A stretch of 57,841 nt of DNA. It comes from Micromonospora sp. HNM0581 (GTDB lineage Bacteria; Actinomycetota; Actinomycetes; Mycobacteriales; Micromonosporaceae). The notes below the pieces were generated by a model. That model was not told where the DNA came from. It did not search any database and saw only the letters and a program-made list of their open reading frames with translations. Positions 41,715 to 50,049 of the stretch are shown piece after piece. The DNA lies in NCBI RefSeq assembly GCF_012726175.1, contig NZ_JAASAD010000022.1, positions 1 to 57,841 on the forward strand, given 5' to 3'. The position numbers were made by a program, and so were the translations under genes. Numbering within the stretch: the first letter of the stretch is position 1; each line of letters begins with the position of its first letter.

Positions 41715-42329
41715 GTGGATCTCAAGCTCTTCGGCGAGGTCTTCGTGACCCTGCTGGTGATCGTCGACCCGCCCGGCATGATGCCGATCTTCCTGGCGTT
41801 GACCGGCCCGCTTTCCGTTCTGGAGCGCAACCGGGCCGCCTGGCAGGCTGTCGCGTTGGCGCTGGGCGTGATCGTGATCTTCGCGGTGGCGGGGCAGACC
41901 CTGCTCGCCTACCTTCATGTCGACCTGCCGGCGTTGCAGGCGGCCGGTGGGCTGCTGCTGATCCTGGTCGCGTTGGAGTTGCTGACCGGCAAGACCGACG
42001 ATCCGACCAAACAGGCCACCGCCAACATCGCCCTGGTGCCGTTGGGCACGCCGCTGCTGGCCGGGCCCGGCGCGATCGTGGCCACGATGCTCTTCGTCCA
42101 GCGGGCCGATGGACCGGCCGACTTCTCGGCGATCGGCGCCGCCATCGTCGCGGTGATGCTCACCGTCTGGATCGTGTTGCGCTTCTCCGGGGGGATCGTC
42201 AAGGTGCTGCGTCCGGGCGGGATCGAGGTGCTCACCCGGATCGCCGGCCTGCTGTTGGCCGCGATCGCCGTGCAGCTCATCGCCGATGCCATCGCGGCTT
42301 TCGTGGCCCAGTACAACGGTGCCGGCTGA
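41715..42329 (+). CDS. MarC-family integral membrane protein
   Basis: A 204-residue membrane protein with six hydrophobic segments. VTLLVIVDPPGMMPIFLALT at the N-terminus and ALVPLGTPLLAGPGAIVATM in the middle are typical of MarC (UPF0056), whose function is unknown (it is no longer believed to be a drug pump). GTG start with TACGGT six bases upstream. Confidence 0.88.
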   Translation: MDLKLFGEVFVTLLVIVDPPGMMPIFLALTGPLSVLERNRAAWQAVALALGVIVIFAVAGQTLLAYLHVDLPALQAAGGLLLILVALELLTGKTDDPTKQATANIALVPLGTPLLAGPGAIVATMLFVQRADGPADFSAIGAAIVAVMLTVWIVLRFSGGIVKVLRPGGIEVLTRIAGLLLAAIAVQLIADAIAAFVAQYNGAG

Positions 42330-42372
42330 CCGGCCTGTCCGGTCTGTCGGAGGTGGATGGCAGGATCGGGGG

Positions 42373-43305
42373 GTGCGACGAGCCTCTTCCGCTGGACGAC
42401 CCGCCGCCGGTGGCCGCCCGCCCCGGCCCCGCGACGCGCAGCCCGAGCAACTCGGTTTCGAGGGCATGCCGGAGCGGTTGTTCGTCTGCACGCCGAGCCG
42501 CCTCGGTGCGTACGCCGACTGTCCTCGGCGCTACCGCTACTCCTACGTCGATCGTCCGGCACCGCCGAAGGGCCCACCCTGGGCACACAACTCGCTCGGC
42601 GCCAGCGTGCACACCGCCCTGAAGAACTGGTACGCACTGCCTGCTGGTCGACGTCGTCCGGAGGCGCTGCCAGCTCTGCTCAAGGGCACCTGGGTGCGCG
42701 ATGGCTACCGCGACGACGAGCAGGAGCGCGAGGCCTACCAGCGGGCCCTCGGCTGGATCGAGGCGTACGTGGACGGGCTGGATCCGGCCGACGAACCGGT
42801 CGGGGTGGAACGGGTGGTGGCGGTCAAGACCGGCGTACTGGCCTTCAACGGACGTGCCGACCGGATCGACTCCCGGCCCGGCCCGCAAGGACCTGAGCTG
42901 GTGATCGTCGACTACAAGACCGGCCGCACCGGGCTGGACGGCGACGACGCGCGCGGTTCGCAGGCGTTGGCGCTGTACGCGTACGCGGCCGAGCGGGTGT
43001 TCCGCCGGCCGTGCCGTCGGGTCGAGTTGCACCACCTGCCGAGCGGCACCGTCGCCGGCCACGAGCACAGTGTCGACTCGTTGGCGCGGCAGGTGTCCCG
43101 CGCGGAGGAGACCGCCCGCGACATCATGGCCGCCGAACGGTCGGTCGTCGACGGCGCTGACCCCGAAGATGCCTTCCCCGCCACTCCCGGGCCGCGCTGC
43201 GCCTGGTGCGACTACCGGCGCAGCTGCCCCGCTGGTTCCGCCACACCGGGCAGGGAACCGTGGGCCGCTGTCGAACGACTCGCCGCGCCGACGACGGAGG
43301 AGTGA
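42373..43305 (+). CDS. RecB-like PD-(D/E)XK nuclease
   Basis: A 310-residue protein of the Cas4/RecB-type nuclease family. The N-terminus has TPSRLGAYADCPRRYRYSYV; the active-site motif is FNGRADRID...LVIVDYKTGR (Asp, Asp, Lys); the C-terminus has CAWCDYRRSC. With the N-terminal cysteine (DCPRRY) these cysteines form the usual [4Fe-4S] site. No CRISPR array or addAB partner is present, so it acts elsewhere in DNA repair. The GTG at 42373 lies past the marC stop. Confidence 0.85.
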   Translation: MRRASSAGRPAAGGRPPRPRDAQPEQLGFEGMPERLFVCTPSRLGAYADCPRRYRYSYVDRPAPPKGPPWAHNSLGASVHTALKNWYALPAGRRRPEALPALLKGTWVRDGYRDDEQEREAYQRALGWIEAYVDGLDPADEPVGVERVVAVKTGVLAFNGRADRIDSRPGPQGPELVIVDYKTGRTGLDGDDARGSQALALYAYAAERVFRRPCRRVELHHLPSGTVAGHEHSVDSLARQVSRAEETARDIMAAERSVVDGADPEDAFPATPGPRCAWCDYRRSCPAGSATPGREPWAAVERLAAPTTEE

Positions 43306-43431
43306 CCTGAGACGACCCTTCGGCGTGGACGACCGTACCGGTCGCGGCGTCGTCAGTCGTCGGGTCCTACCCGGGCGTGACGACTGCGGGGGCGCCCGTC
43401 GATGCGGCTGAACTGGCCGCCGGAGCGCAGG

Positions 43432-44304
43432 TCACCGAGTCGTGGGTTCGGTGGCGGAGGCGGTCAGTCGCGCCGCACGGTCCCGGGCGGCACGCTGCAT
43501 GGGGCTTTCCCGCCAGTCACGGGGCAGGGCGGTGAGCGCCAGCCGCAGGGCGCGTACCGCCACGTCGGCTGACAGCGCGGTGGTCGGCAGGCCCAGCCCG
43601 CCGTACAGCCGCCGTGCCCACGGGGGCAGCAGGGCGAGCGCGGTGCCGGCGATGCCGAGGTACGCCCATCGGGGTGGACCGAGGTTCAGCGCGATGCGGG
43701 CCGGCAGACCGAGCTTCCATGGCAGCGGTGGTGCGGTCAGGAACAGCGCGGTCTCGGCAGCCTCCCGCGTCATCCGCAACTCGGGTCGGACCCGCTGGTA
43801 GTAGTGGGCCACCCCGGCAGCGGTACCGGGAACGCTTTCCGGGGCCAGCCCGACCAGGGCGGCGGCACGTCGCTGCTCGGTGTAGTAGCGGTCCACCTCG
43901 TCGGCGTCCAGTGGCACACCGGCTCGTCGTGCGGTGTCGAGGAACGACTCCACCTCGGTCACGTGCACCCAGCGGAGCAGATCCGGCTCGTCGATTCGGA
44001 ACCGCCCGCCGGTGGTCGGGTCGAGTGCGGTCATCCGGGCGTGCAGCCGCCGTAACCGCTGTCCGGCCTGTTCCGCCTCCTCGGTGGTGCCGTAGACGAT
44101 GGTGCCCACGTATTCGGCGGTGCGGATCAGCCGTCCCCAGGCGTCCTGACGGTAGTTGCTGTTCTGGGCCACCCCGGCCATGGCCCGTGGATGCAACGCC
44201 TGCAGGTAGAGCGAACGTAGACCGGCGACGAGCAGGATCGGCTCCTGGTGCAGCTTCCAGGTGACCGAATCTGGACCGAACAGGCCGACGTCGAGAACAT
44301 TCAC
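43432..44304 (-). CDS. MpaB-type (DUF2236) oxygenase-like protein
   Basis: A 290-residue protein of the rubber-oxygenase/MpaB family. Conserved signature: EPILLVAGLRSLYLQALHPR near the N-terminus, and YQRVRPELRMTREAAETALF later. Family members such as latex-clearing protein bind b-type heme and cleave alkenes; the histidine in LHPRAMAG is a candidate ligand. Role in this organism unknown. It is convergent with the nuclease gene. Confidence 0.85.
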   Translation of the reverse strand: MNVLDVGLFGPDSVTWKLHQEPILLVAGLRSLYLQALHPRAMAGVAQNSNYRQDAWGRLIRTAEYVGTIVYGTTEEAEQAGQRLRRLHARMTALDPTTGGRFRIDEPDLLRWVHVTEVESFLDTARRAGVPLDADEVDRYYTEQRRAAALVGLAPESVPGTAAGVAHYYQRVRPELRMTREAAETALFLTAPPLPWKLGLPARIALNLGPPRWAYLGIAGTALALLPPWARRLYGGLGLPTTALSADVAVRALRLALTALPRDWRESPMQRAARDRAARLTASATEPTTR

Positions 44305-44426
44305 AGGTCAAGGGTGCCACGCGGTCGACTTGAACCGGTGCGGTCGGAGCTGCGTGTGGAGCAACAGGACGTCGGCGGATCACACTCGTCGTACGCTGAC
44401 ACCCACGATCACTCTCGGAGGTGCTG

Positions 44427-44912
44427 ATGTTCGAGACGGCGCTCGGCCTACCCCTGCACGTGCTGGTCGTGCACGCCGTCGTGGTCTTCGTGCCGCTGCT
44501 GGTGCTGCTCGCCGTGGGATACATCGTGCTGCCGAGGTTCCGTGGCCGGCTGGACTGGGCGGTGGCGGTCCTGGCGGTGGTCGCTCCGATCACCGCGTGG
44601 GTCGCCGCAAGATCCGGCGAGGCGCTGCAGGCCCGGCAGATCGCCCGGGGTTTCTCCGGCGAGATCCTCGACAAGATCAATGAGCATGCCGCCCAAGGCG
44701 AAGTGCTGTTTCGCGTGACGCTGGGACTCGGCCTGGCGGTCATCCTGCTGTTGGTCGCGACGAGCAACCACCCCCGGGCGCCGAAACTGCCTGGCTGGGT
44801 GCCGGTGTTGCTGTCGGTAGTGGTGCTCGGGCTGGGCGTCGCAGCGCTCGTCTACGTCTGGCTCAGCGGCCACTCGGGTGCGGAGATGGTCTGGGGTAAC
44901 ACCTACGAGTAG
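44427..44912 (+). CDS. DUF2231 membrane protein
   Basis: A 161-residue protein with four membrane helices (about 10-31, 39-58, 93-113, 122-143), histidines in LPLHVLVVHAVVVFVPLLVL typical of DUF2231, and a short C-terminus with VWLSGHSGAEMVWGNTYE. The histidines suggest heme or metal binding. The ATG at 44427 is six bases after GGAGG; an in-frame GTG at 44421 overlaps that site. Confidence 0.85.
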   Translation: MFETALGLPLHVLVVHAVVVFVPLLVLLAVGYIVLPRFRGRLDWAVAVLAVVAPITAWVAARSGEALQARQIARGFSGEILDKINEHAAQGEVLFRVTLGLGLAVILLLVATSNHPRAPKLPGWVPVLLSVVVLGLGVAALVYVWLSGHSGAEMVWGNTYE

Positions 44913-44965
44913 AACTTGACCGACACCGCGAACACCGCCGCCCATGCGGGGGGCCGATCGCCTGC

Positions 44966-45301
44966 TCAGAACAGCAACCGGGCGCCGAGCAGACAGGCAA
45001 GCACCACCAGAACGGTTCCGGCGACCGCACCGACAGCCAAGGTGACCTGCTGTGCTCGCTGCTCCTGGGTGTCCAGACCACTCATGTCCTGGGGCGGGAG
45101 CTGGCGGGGCGGCGTCGGCTGCAGATGCACCGGAGGCCGCCAACCGGGCGCAGGAGCGGTGGTGGGTGGCGGTCCGTGGTAGCCGCTCGCCCCGCCCGAG
45201 GCGACGTCTTCGGGGCCCCGTACGGTCTCGCCGTTCGGGGCCGCGTCACCCGGATCGGGTCGGCGCCACGGATCGTCCGGATCCAGACCAGGTGGGGGCA
45301 T
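44966..45301 (-). CDS. Small membrane protein with Pro-rich N-terminus
   Basis: A 111-residue protein. The first 80 residues are proline- and glycine-rich, probably disordered, and one membrane helix follows near the C-terminus (VTLAVGAVAGTVLVVLACLL). Not recognised. ATG at 45301, or GTG at 45307, with no strong ribosome site. It is divergent from the 57-residue protein gene. Confidence 0.6.
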   Translation of the reverse strand: MPPPGLDPDDPWRRPDPGDAAPNGETVRGPEDVASGGASGYHGPPPTTAPAPGWRPPVHLQPTPPRQLPPQDMSGLDTQEQRAQQVTLAVGAVAGTVLVVLACLLGARLLF

Positions 45302-45451
45302 CGTCACGAGGTCCGACGCTACCAACCACCGCATTGCCGCACCGTGAGACCGCGCCTGGACCCGCGTCGGCCCGGACGGTGGTAGCGGTACTGACTGCGT
45401 ACGGGCCTGGAACGCTCCGCGACATTCGGTCGTCGCCAGCCACCGCTGCGT

Positions 45452-45457
45452 TAGCCT
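45452..45457 (+). promoter_or_regulatory. -10 element (TAGCCT) of a leaderless small gene
   Basis: TAGCCT ends eight bases before GTG at 45466. Confidence 0.45.
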
Positions 45458-45465
45458 TGCCGCTC

Positions 45466-45639
45466 GTGAGCACCAGCGAACGTGATGCGCGGGGCGACGA
45501 CGATCGCTCGGTCGAGTTGACCGACGACTTCGTGGTGCTGCCGGAGCAGACCGCGGACGACACGGATCATGGGTGGGGCGAGCGGGCCGGCGGCAACGAC
45601 GACTGGCTGATCGCCGAACGCCCGCCGCACTGGGACTGA
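45466..45639 (+). CDS. Small acidic protein
   Basis: A 57-residue protein rich in Asp and Glu, VSTSERDARGDDDRSVELTD, ending WLIAERPPHWD. The conserved-looking C-terminus (NDDWLIAERPPHWD) and the leaderless promoter support it as a real gene. The function is unknown. It is convergent with fmdB. Confidence 0.7.
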   Translation: MSTSERDARGDDDRSVELTDDFVVLPEQTADDTDHGWGERAGGNDDWLIAERPPHWD

Positions 45640-45682
45640 GTGTAGCCACCCACTTGCCCGCCGCCGACGCACCTGTGGCCGG

Positions 45683-46057
45683 TCAGGATGGGCTGGCTGC
45701 CGTCGCCTTGCTCGCGCCGCCGGAAGTTCCGCCCGACGACTTGCCGGACGATCCGTTCGCGGACCCCGACGATCCTGACCCCGACGAGCCGGAATCACTC
45801 GACGGGGACGTCGAGGAGGTCGAGCTGGTCGACGACTCCGACTTGCCGCTGGAACCGTTCGGCGTGGTGTCCGAGCCGGAGGACCGGGAGTCGGTGCGGT
45901 AGAAGCCTGAGCCCTTGAAGACGATGCCGACCGAGTTGAACAGCTTGCGTAGTCGTCCCTCGCACGCCGGGCAGTCGGTCAGCGGCTCGTCAGAGAAGGA
46001 CTGGACCGCCTCGAGCTGGTGACCGCACGCGGTGCAGGCGTACTGGTACGTGGGCAC
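45683..46057 (-). CDS. FmdB-family zinc ribbon protein
   Basis: A 124-residue protein. The N-terminus has the CxxC...CxxC zinc ribbon: VPTYQYACTACGHQLEAVQS and LTDCPACEGRLRKLFNSVGI, followed by VFKGSGFYRTD. The remaining 70 residues are a Ser/Gly-rich low-complexity tail. Function is unknown; the homologue Rv0991c has been linked in the literature to protein folding stress. GTG at 46057 after GGAGGAGA. Confidence 0.87.
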   Translation of the reverse strand: MPTYQYACTACGHQLEAVQSFSDEPLTDCPACEGRLRKLFNSVGIVFKGSGFYRTDSRSSGSDTTPNGSSGKSESSTSSTSSTSPSSDSGSSGSGSSGSANGSSGKSSGGTSGGASKATAASPS

Positions 46058-46118
46058 GTTCTCCTCCGGATCTGGCACAGCCGATTGGCACTCGACGTAT
46101 TCGAGTGCCAATGGTGCG

Positions 46119-46775
46119 TCATCGGCCCCCGGTTCGTCCAGCGGAAGTGTGGGGCACGACACCCGGGAGGGGCAGCAGACCGTCGTCCGGAGTGATCACC
46201 GCCCGTACCGGCTGGTCGTGCGGCTCGGCCGGCAGCACGGCCAGCAGCTCACCGTCGTACAACGGCACCACCGTGAGTACCGTGGCCGGCACCCGGATCA
46301 GGGCGCGATCGTACGACCCGCCGCCGCGACCCAGGCGAATCCCCCGTCGATCGACCGCCAGTGCGGGAACCACCACCAGTTCGGCGGTGCCGACGGCGGT
46401 CACCCCCAGCCGGGGCCCGGCCGGCTCGCGGATGCCGCGCCCGGCGGCGACCATCGCACGCGGCCCCTCCCAGACGGCCCAGTCCAGGTCGAGGTCGTCA
46501 CGGAGCACCGGTAGCAGCAGGTCCGCCCCGGCCGGTAACGCATCGGCGAGCACCGCCGGTAGGTCGGGTCCGCCTGGCTCCTCGCCGACCGGGGCGTACG
46601 CGGTCATCCGTGCCGGCCGCAGCCGACGGACCAGAGAAGTCAGCTCGGCCTGGACGCGTGCCGCTGCGGCAGCGCGTTCCGCTCCGGTGCGGGCGCGGCG
46701 CCCCGCGAGCAGCCCGATCCTGGTGGCCCGCTTCATGTCATGCGCAACTTCCGCGCCTTCCGCAAATTCCGGCAC
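46119..46775 (-). CDS. 5-formyltetrahydrofolate cyclo-ligase
   Basis: A 218-residue enzyme that converts 5-formyl-THF to methenyl-THF with ATP. The family signature is VVVPALAVDRRGIRLGRGGG followed by SYDRAL. The GTG at 46775 is six bases after GAGGAG; an ATG at 46736 is an alternative. It precedes fmdB on the same strand, the same order as Rv0992c-Rv0991c. Confidence 0.88.
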   Translation of the reverse strand: MPEFAEGAEVAHDMKRATRIGLLAGRRARTGAERAAAAARVQAELTSLVRRLRPARMTAYAPVGEEPGGPDLPAVLADALPAGADLLLPVLRDDLDLDWAVWEGPRAMVAAGRGIREPAGPRLGVTAVGTAELVVVPALAVDRRGIRLGRGGGSYDRALIRVPATVLTVVPLYDGELLAVLPAEPHDQPVRAVITPDDGLLPLPGVVPHTSAGRTGGR

Positions 46776-46850
46776 GCAACACTCCTCACGCAACGCTGGT
46801 CTCGTCGTTGCTCTGTGTCAGCATCGCAGGCGACGGTCGCGCAACTTCCG
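46742..46850. promoter_or_regulatory. CGCAA-type repeats in the divergent cyclo-ligase/cyclase promoter
   Basis: GCGCAACTTCCG occurs at 46742-46753 and 46839-46850. Further CGCAA copies start at 46761, 46775 and 46789, the last three spaced 14 bases apart. They fall around the start of the cyclo-ligase gene, and could bind a regulator, or partly be chance in codons. Confidence 0.35.
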
Positions 46851-46866
46851 GGGGGAAGGGGAAGCG

Positions 46867-48990
46867 TTGACGCTACGCGGGCGGTTGACCGCAGCCTTCC
46901 TGGCGGTGGCGTTCGGCCCGGTGCTGCTCGGTGCCGTCTTCGTCGCCTCCACCGTAGCGGCGGTCGACCGCAGCCGTGCCACCGAGCGACTGGCGGTGGC
47001 CACCACGTCCGTACGTACCTCGATCGACGCCCTCTGCCAGCAGCTACGGGCAGCCGCCGATGCGGTCGCCGTCACCATCGACCACGCTGGAACTGCCGCG
47101 CAGGTGGTCAGCCGGGGGCTGGCCACCGCAGTGCTCGTCACCGACGTGACCGGCCGCGTCAGCTATGCCACCCCCGAGCAGCCCCCGGCGCCTTGGCGGG
47201 ACTGCGCTGCGCAGGCCGTACCCGGCGGACCGGTACACGCTCTCGTGGTGCGGGTACAGCTGCATGACGCCGACGGATCGGCACTGGGTACGGTCACCGC
47301 CGCCCAGCCGGTCGACCCGGCGTTCGTCACTCGTCTCGCCGCGGTGACCGGGGTGGCGGTGACCCTGCTCGACGGGGACGCGCCCGTGCGGGTGGCCCAC
47401 ACCACCGAGTCCGGCAACGGTCGGGATGCGGTGCTCGCCGCTGCGGCCTCGCTGCACGACGGGCATGTCACCGGCACCATTGACGGTCGCTATGTGCGCC
47501 GTACCGGCCCCGCTGCCGGGCAGCCGCTACCCCTGGTGCTCTCGGTACCCAGCGACCAGCCACCCGGTCTGCACGCGGCGCTGGTCGCCGTGGTGCTGAT
47601 GGCTGCCGCACTCGGGGTGGCCGCCGCCTGGCGACTGGCCCGGGTCACCACCCGGCCCCTCGCGGAACTGGCCGGTGCCGCGGACCGGGTGGCAACCGGC
47701 GATCTCACCGCCCGGGTACCGGTACGCAGCAGAGACGAGGTCGGTCGGCTGGCCGTCGCCTTCAACCGGATGACCCGCGAGACAGGCGGTTACCTGGCGG
47801 CGCTGGCCAGCAGCCGGGACCAGCTGCGCGGGCACCTCGCCGTGCTCGGCGACACCCTGGCCAGCACCCACGATCTACCCCGGATCCTGCGGGTGATCCT
47901 GCACAGCGCGCTCGCCGCGACCGGAGCCCGGGGGGGAACCGTGCTGCTCATCGAGCAGGGTGAGCAACTCGTCGCCCGGTGCAGCGCAGGGCTCGACGAG
48001 TACGGGCCCGGTTCCGCGCCGCTGCGGGTGCCGGTGGGCAGCGGGGTGGTCGGCGCGGTCGCGGCGACCGGTCAGCCCCGCCGGGGGCGGGCGGAGCCAA
48101 CGAGTACCGCCCCGGACGAGCCGCGTTGTCGGACGTACATCGCGGTGCCGTTCGCCGCGCCCGACGCGACCGGCGGGGAGGCGTCGGCGGTCGACCCCCC
48201 GGGCCGGCAGCCGGAGGTGGTGTTGGGTGTGCTGGCCCTCTACGACCGCCTGGGTGGGGAGGAGTTCGACGACGACGACCTGGCCACGCTGCGCACCTTC
48301 GCCCGGCACGCGGCGGTCGCCGTGGACAACGTACGCGTACACGAGGAGGCACAACGGCTGTCACTGACCGATCCGCTGACCGGGCTGTGGAACTACCGCT
48401 ACCTACGCGAGTCGCTGCGCCGCGAGGTGGAGAGGGCCAGCAGGTTCGGCCGCATGGTCAGCGTCCTCGCCCTGGACCTGGACCGCTTCAAGCGCGTCAA
48501 CGACACCTACGGGCACGCCGCCGGGGACACCGTGCTGGCAGAGTTCGCCCGGCGGGTACGCGGCGAGATCCGCGAGGTGGACCTGGCCTTCCGCCGGGGC
48601 GGCGAAGAATTCGTGGTGCTGTTGCCGGAGACCGACGCCCGTGGCGCGACGATCGTCGCCGACCGGCTCGGTGCGGCCGTCCGCGACAGCCCGGTGACGG
48701 TGGTGGGGCACACCGGTGTCCGCGAAATGATTGCGATGACCGTCTCGATCGGCATCGCCGTGTTCCCCGACCACGCCGACACCGGCCCGCAGGTACTGGC
48801 GGCGGCGGACGAGGCGCTCTATGCGGCGAAGACCGCGAGCCGGGACACCTGGCGGCTGGCGCCGGCCCGGCAGCCGTCGCCGATCCGTGAGGTACCGGTG
48901 CCGGTGGAGGCTCGTAGTCCCGCCGACGGACTTCCCCGGGCCGGGCCCGAGATCCCGATCGCCACCGGCGACCCGACGGCCGGGACCTGA
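46867..48990 (+). CDS. Membrane diguanylate cyclase: HAMP, GAF and GGDEF domains
   Basis: A 707-residue protein. Two membrane helices (about 9-31 and 237-258) enclose an outer sensor domain; HAMP follows (RLARVTTRPLAELAGAADRV), then a GAF domain (about 340-490) and a C-terminal GGDEF domain. The active site is FRRGGEEFVVLLPE, intact, and the inhibitory RxxD site (REVD) lies five residues before it, so it should make cyclic di-GMP and be feedback-inhibited. A TTG start at 46867 is inferred from GGGGGGAAGGGG upstream; no ATG or GTG fits as well. Confidence 0.88.
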   Translation: MTLRGRLTAAFLAVAFGPVLLGAVFVASTVAAVDRSRATERLAVATTSVRTSIDALCQQLRAAADAVAVTIDHAGTAAQVVSRGLATAVLVTDVTGRVSYATPEQPPAPWRDCAAQAVPGGPVHALVVRVQLHDADGSALGTVTAAQPVDPAFVTRLAAVTGVAVTLLDGDAPVRVAHTTESGNGRDAVLAAAASLHDGHVTGTIDGRYVRRTGPAAGQPLPLVLSVPSDQPPGLHAALVAVVLMAAALGVAAAWRLARVTTRPLAELAGAADRVATGDLTARVPVRSRDEVGRLAVAFNRMTRETGGYLAALASSRDQLRGHLAVLGDTLASTHDLPRILRVILHSALAATGARGGTVLLIEQGEQLVARCSAGLDEYGPGSAPLRVPVGSGVVGAVAATGQPRRGRAEPTSTAPDEPRCRTYIAVPFAAPDATGGEASAVDPPGRQPEVVLGVLALYDRLGGEEFDDDDLATLRTFARHAAVAVDNVRVHEEAQRLSLTDPLTGLWNYRYLRESLRREVERASRFGRMVSVLALDLDRFKRVNDTYGHAAGDTVLAEFARRVRGEIREVDLAFRRGGEEFVVLLPETDARGATIVADRLGAAVRDSPVTVVGHTGVREMIAMTVSIGIAVFPDHADTGPQVLAAADEALYAAKTASRDTWRLAPARQPSPIREVPVPVEARSPADGLPRAGPEIPIATGDPTAGT

Positions 48991-49083
48991 CCTCCCGACC
49001 GTGCCGGCACCGGCACCGGCAGAACCGATCCGGTGGGCGGCGCGTCTTCCGGTCCTCACCCGCCGCGGCAGGGCCATGGCCGA

Positions 49084-49089
49084 TAGTCT
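49084..49089 (+). promoter_or_regulatory. -10 element (TAGTCT) of galU
   Basis: TAGTCT ends six bases before the ATG at 49096, a leaderless arrangement. Confidence 0.5.
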
Positions 49090-49095
49090 CGCGAC

Positions 49096-50049
49096 ATGTC
49101 GGAGCACTCAGCGAACCCCTCAGCGGCCACCGCCACCGGCCGTCCCCGTGCCGTCAAGGCCGTCATCCCGGCCGCCGGCCTGGCCACCCGGTTCCTGCCG
49201 GCCACCAAGGCCATCCCCAAGGAACTGTTGCCGGTCGTCGACCGGCCGGTGTTGCAGTACATCGTCGAGGAAGCCGCCCAGGCGGGCATCGGCGACGTCC
49301 TGCTGATCACCGGACGTGGCAAGACATCGATGGTCGACCATTTTGACCGTCGCCCTGATCTGGAGGATCGGCTGGCAGAGAAGCCCGACCTGCTCGCCGC
49401 CGTCAAGCGGACAGAGGAGCTGGCGTCCATCTACACCTGTCGCCAACCGGAACAGCTCGGTCTCGGGCACGCCGTCGGGTACGCCGAGTCGCACGTCGGA
49501 GACGAGCCGTTCGCGGTACTGCTCGGCGACGAGTTCGTCAACCGCAGCGAGCCGCTGCTACCCGCCATGCTGGACCTTCAAGCGCGTACAGGTGGAGTGG
49601 TGCTCGCGTTCTTCGAGGTCGACCCGGCGGAGACCAAACGGTACGGGATCGCCTCCGTCGAGCCGGCCGAGCCCGACCTCGCCGACGTCGGCGAGGTCGT
49701 GAAGGTGACCGGCATGGTGGAGAAGCCGAAGCCGGAGGACGCCCCGAGCAATCTCGCCGTACTCGGCCGGTACGTGTTGCCCGGCAAGATCTTCGACGCG
49801 ATCCGCCGGACGCGACCGGGCAGCGGCGGAGAGATCCAGCTGACCGACGCGATGGAGATCCTGCGGACCGAGGGCACCCCGGTGCACGCCATCGTCTACC
49901 GTGGCATCCGCTACGACACCGGAATGCCGCTGGGCTACCTGCAGACCGTGGTCCAGATCGCCGTGGACCGCGAGGACATCGGTGGCGAGTTCCGCAAGTG
50001 GCTGGTCGAGTTCGTCAACTCCGACGCGTCGGGCGGTCCCAGTACATGA
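49096..50049 (+). CDS. galU: UTP-glucose-1-phosphate uridylyltransferase
   Basis: A 317-residue nucleotidyltransferase making UDP-glucose. The signature is VIPAAGLATRFLPATKAIPK followed by ELLPVVDRPVLQYIVEEA, and FAVLLGDEFV and GEIQLTDAMEIL follow. It is the first of four genes in the galU-glp-rimJ-glpR locus. Its stop overlaps the next start (ATGA). Confidence 0.93.
   Translation: MSEHSANPSAATATGRPRAVKAVIPAAGLATRFLPATKAIPKELLPVVDRPVLQYIVEEAAQAGIGDVLLITGRGKTSMVDHFDRRPDLEDRLAEKPDLLAAVKRTEELASIYTCRQPEQLGLGHAVGYAESHVGDEPFAVLLGDEFVNRSEPLLPAMLDLQARTGGVVLAFFEVDPAETKRYGIASVEPAEPDLADVGEVVKVTGMVEKPKPEDAPSNLAVLGRYVLPGKIFDAIRRTRPGSGGEIQLTDAMEILRTEGTPVHAIVYRGIRYDTGMPLGYLQTVVQIAVDREDIGGEFRKWLVEFVNSDASGGPST

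Noticed and set aside
44517..44767. Minus-strand frame extending the MpaB-type protein upstream
   Set aside because: It is antisense to the DUF2231 gene and out of frame with the clear MpaB N-terminus at 44304.
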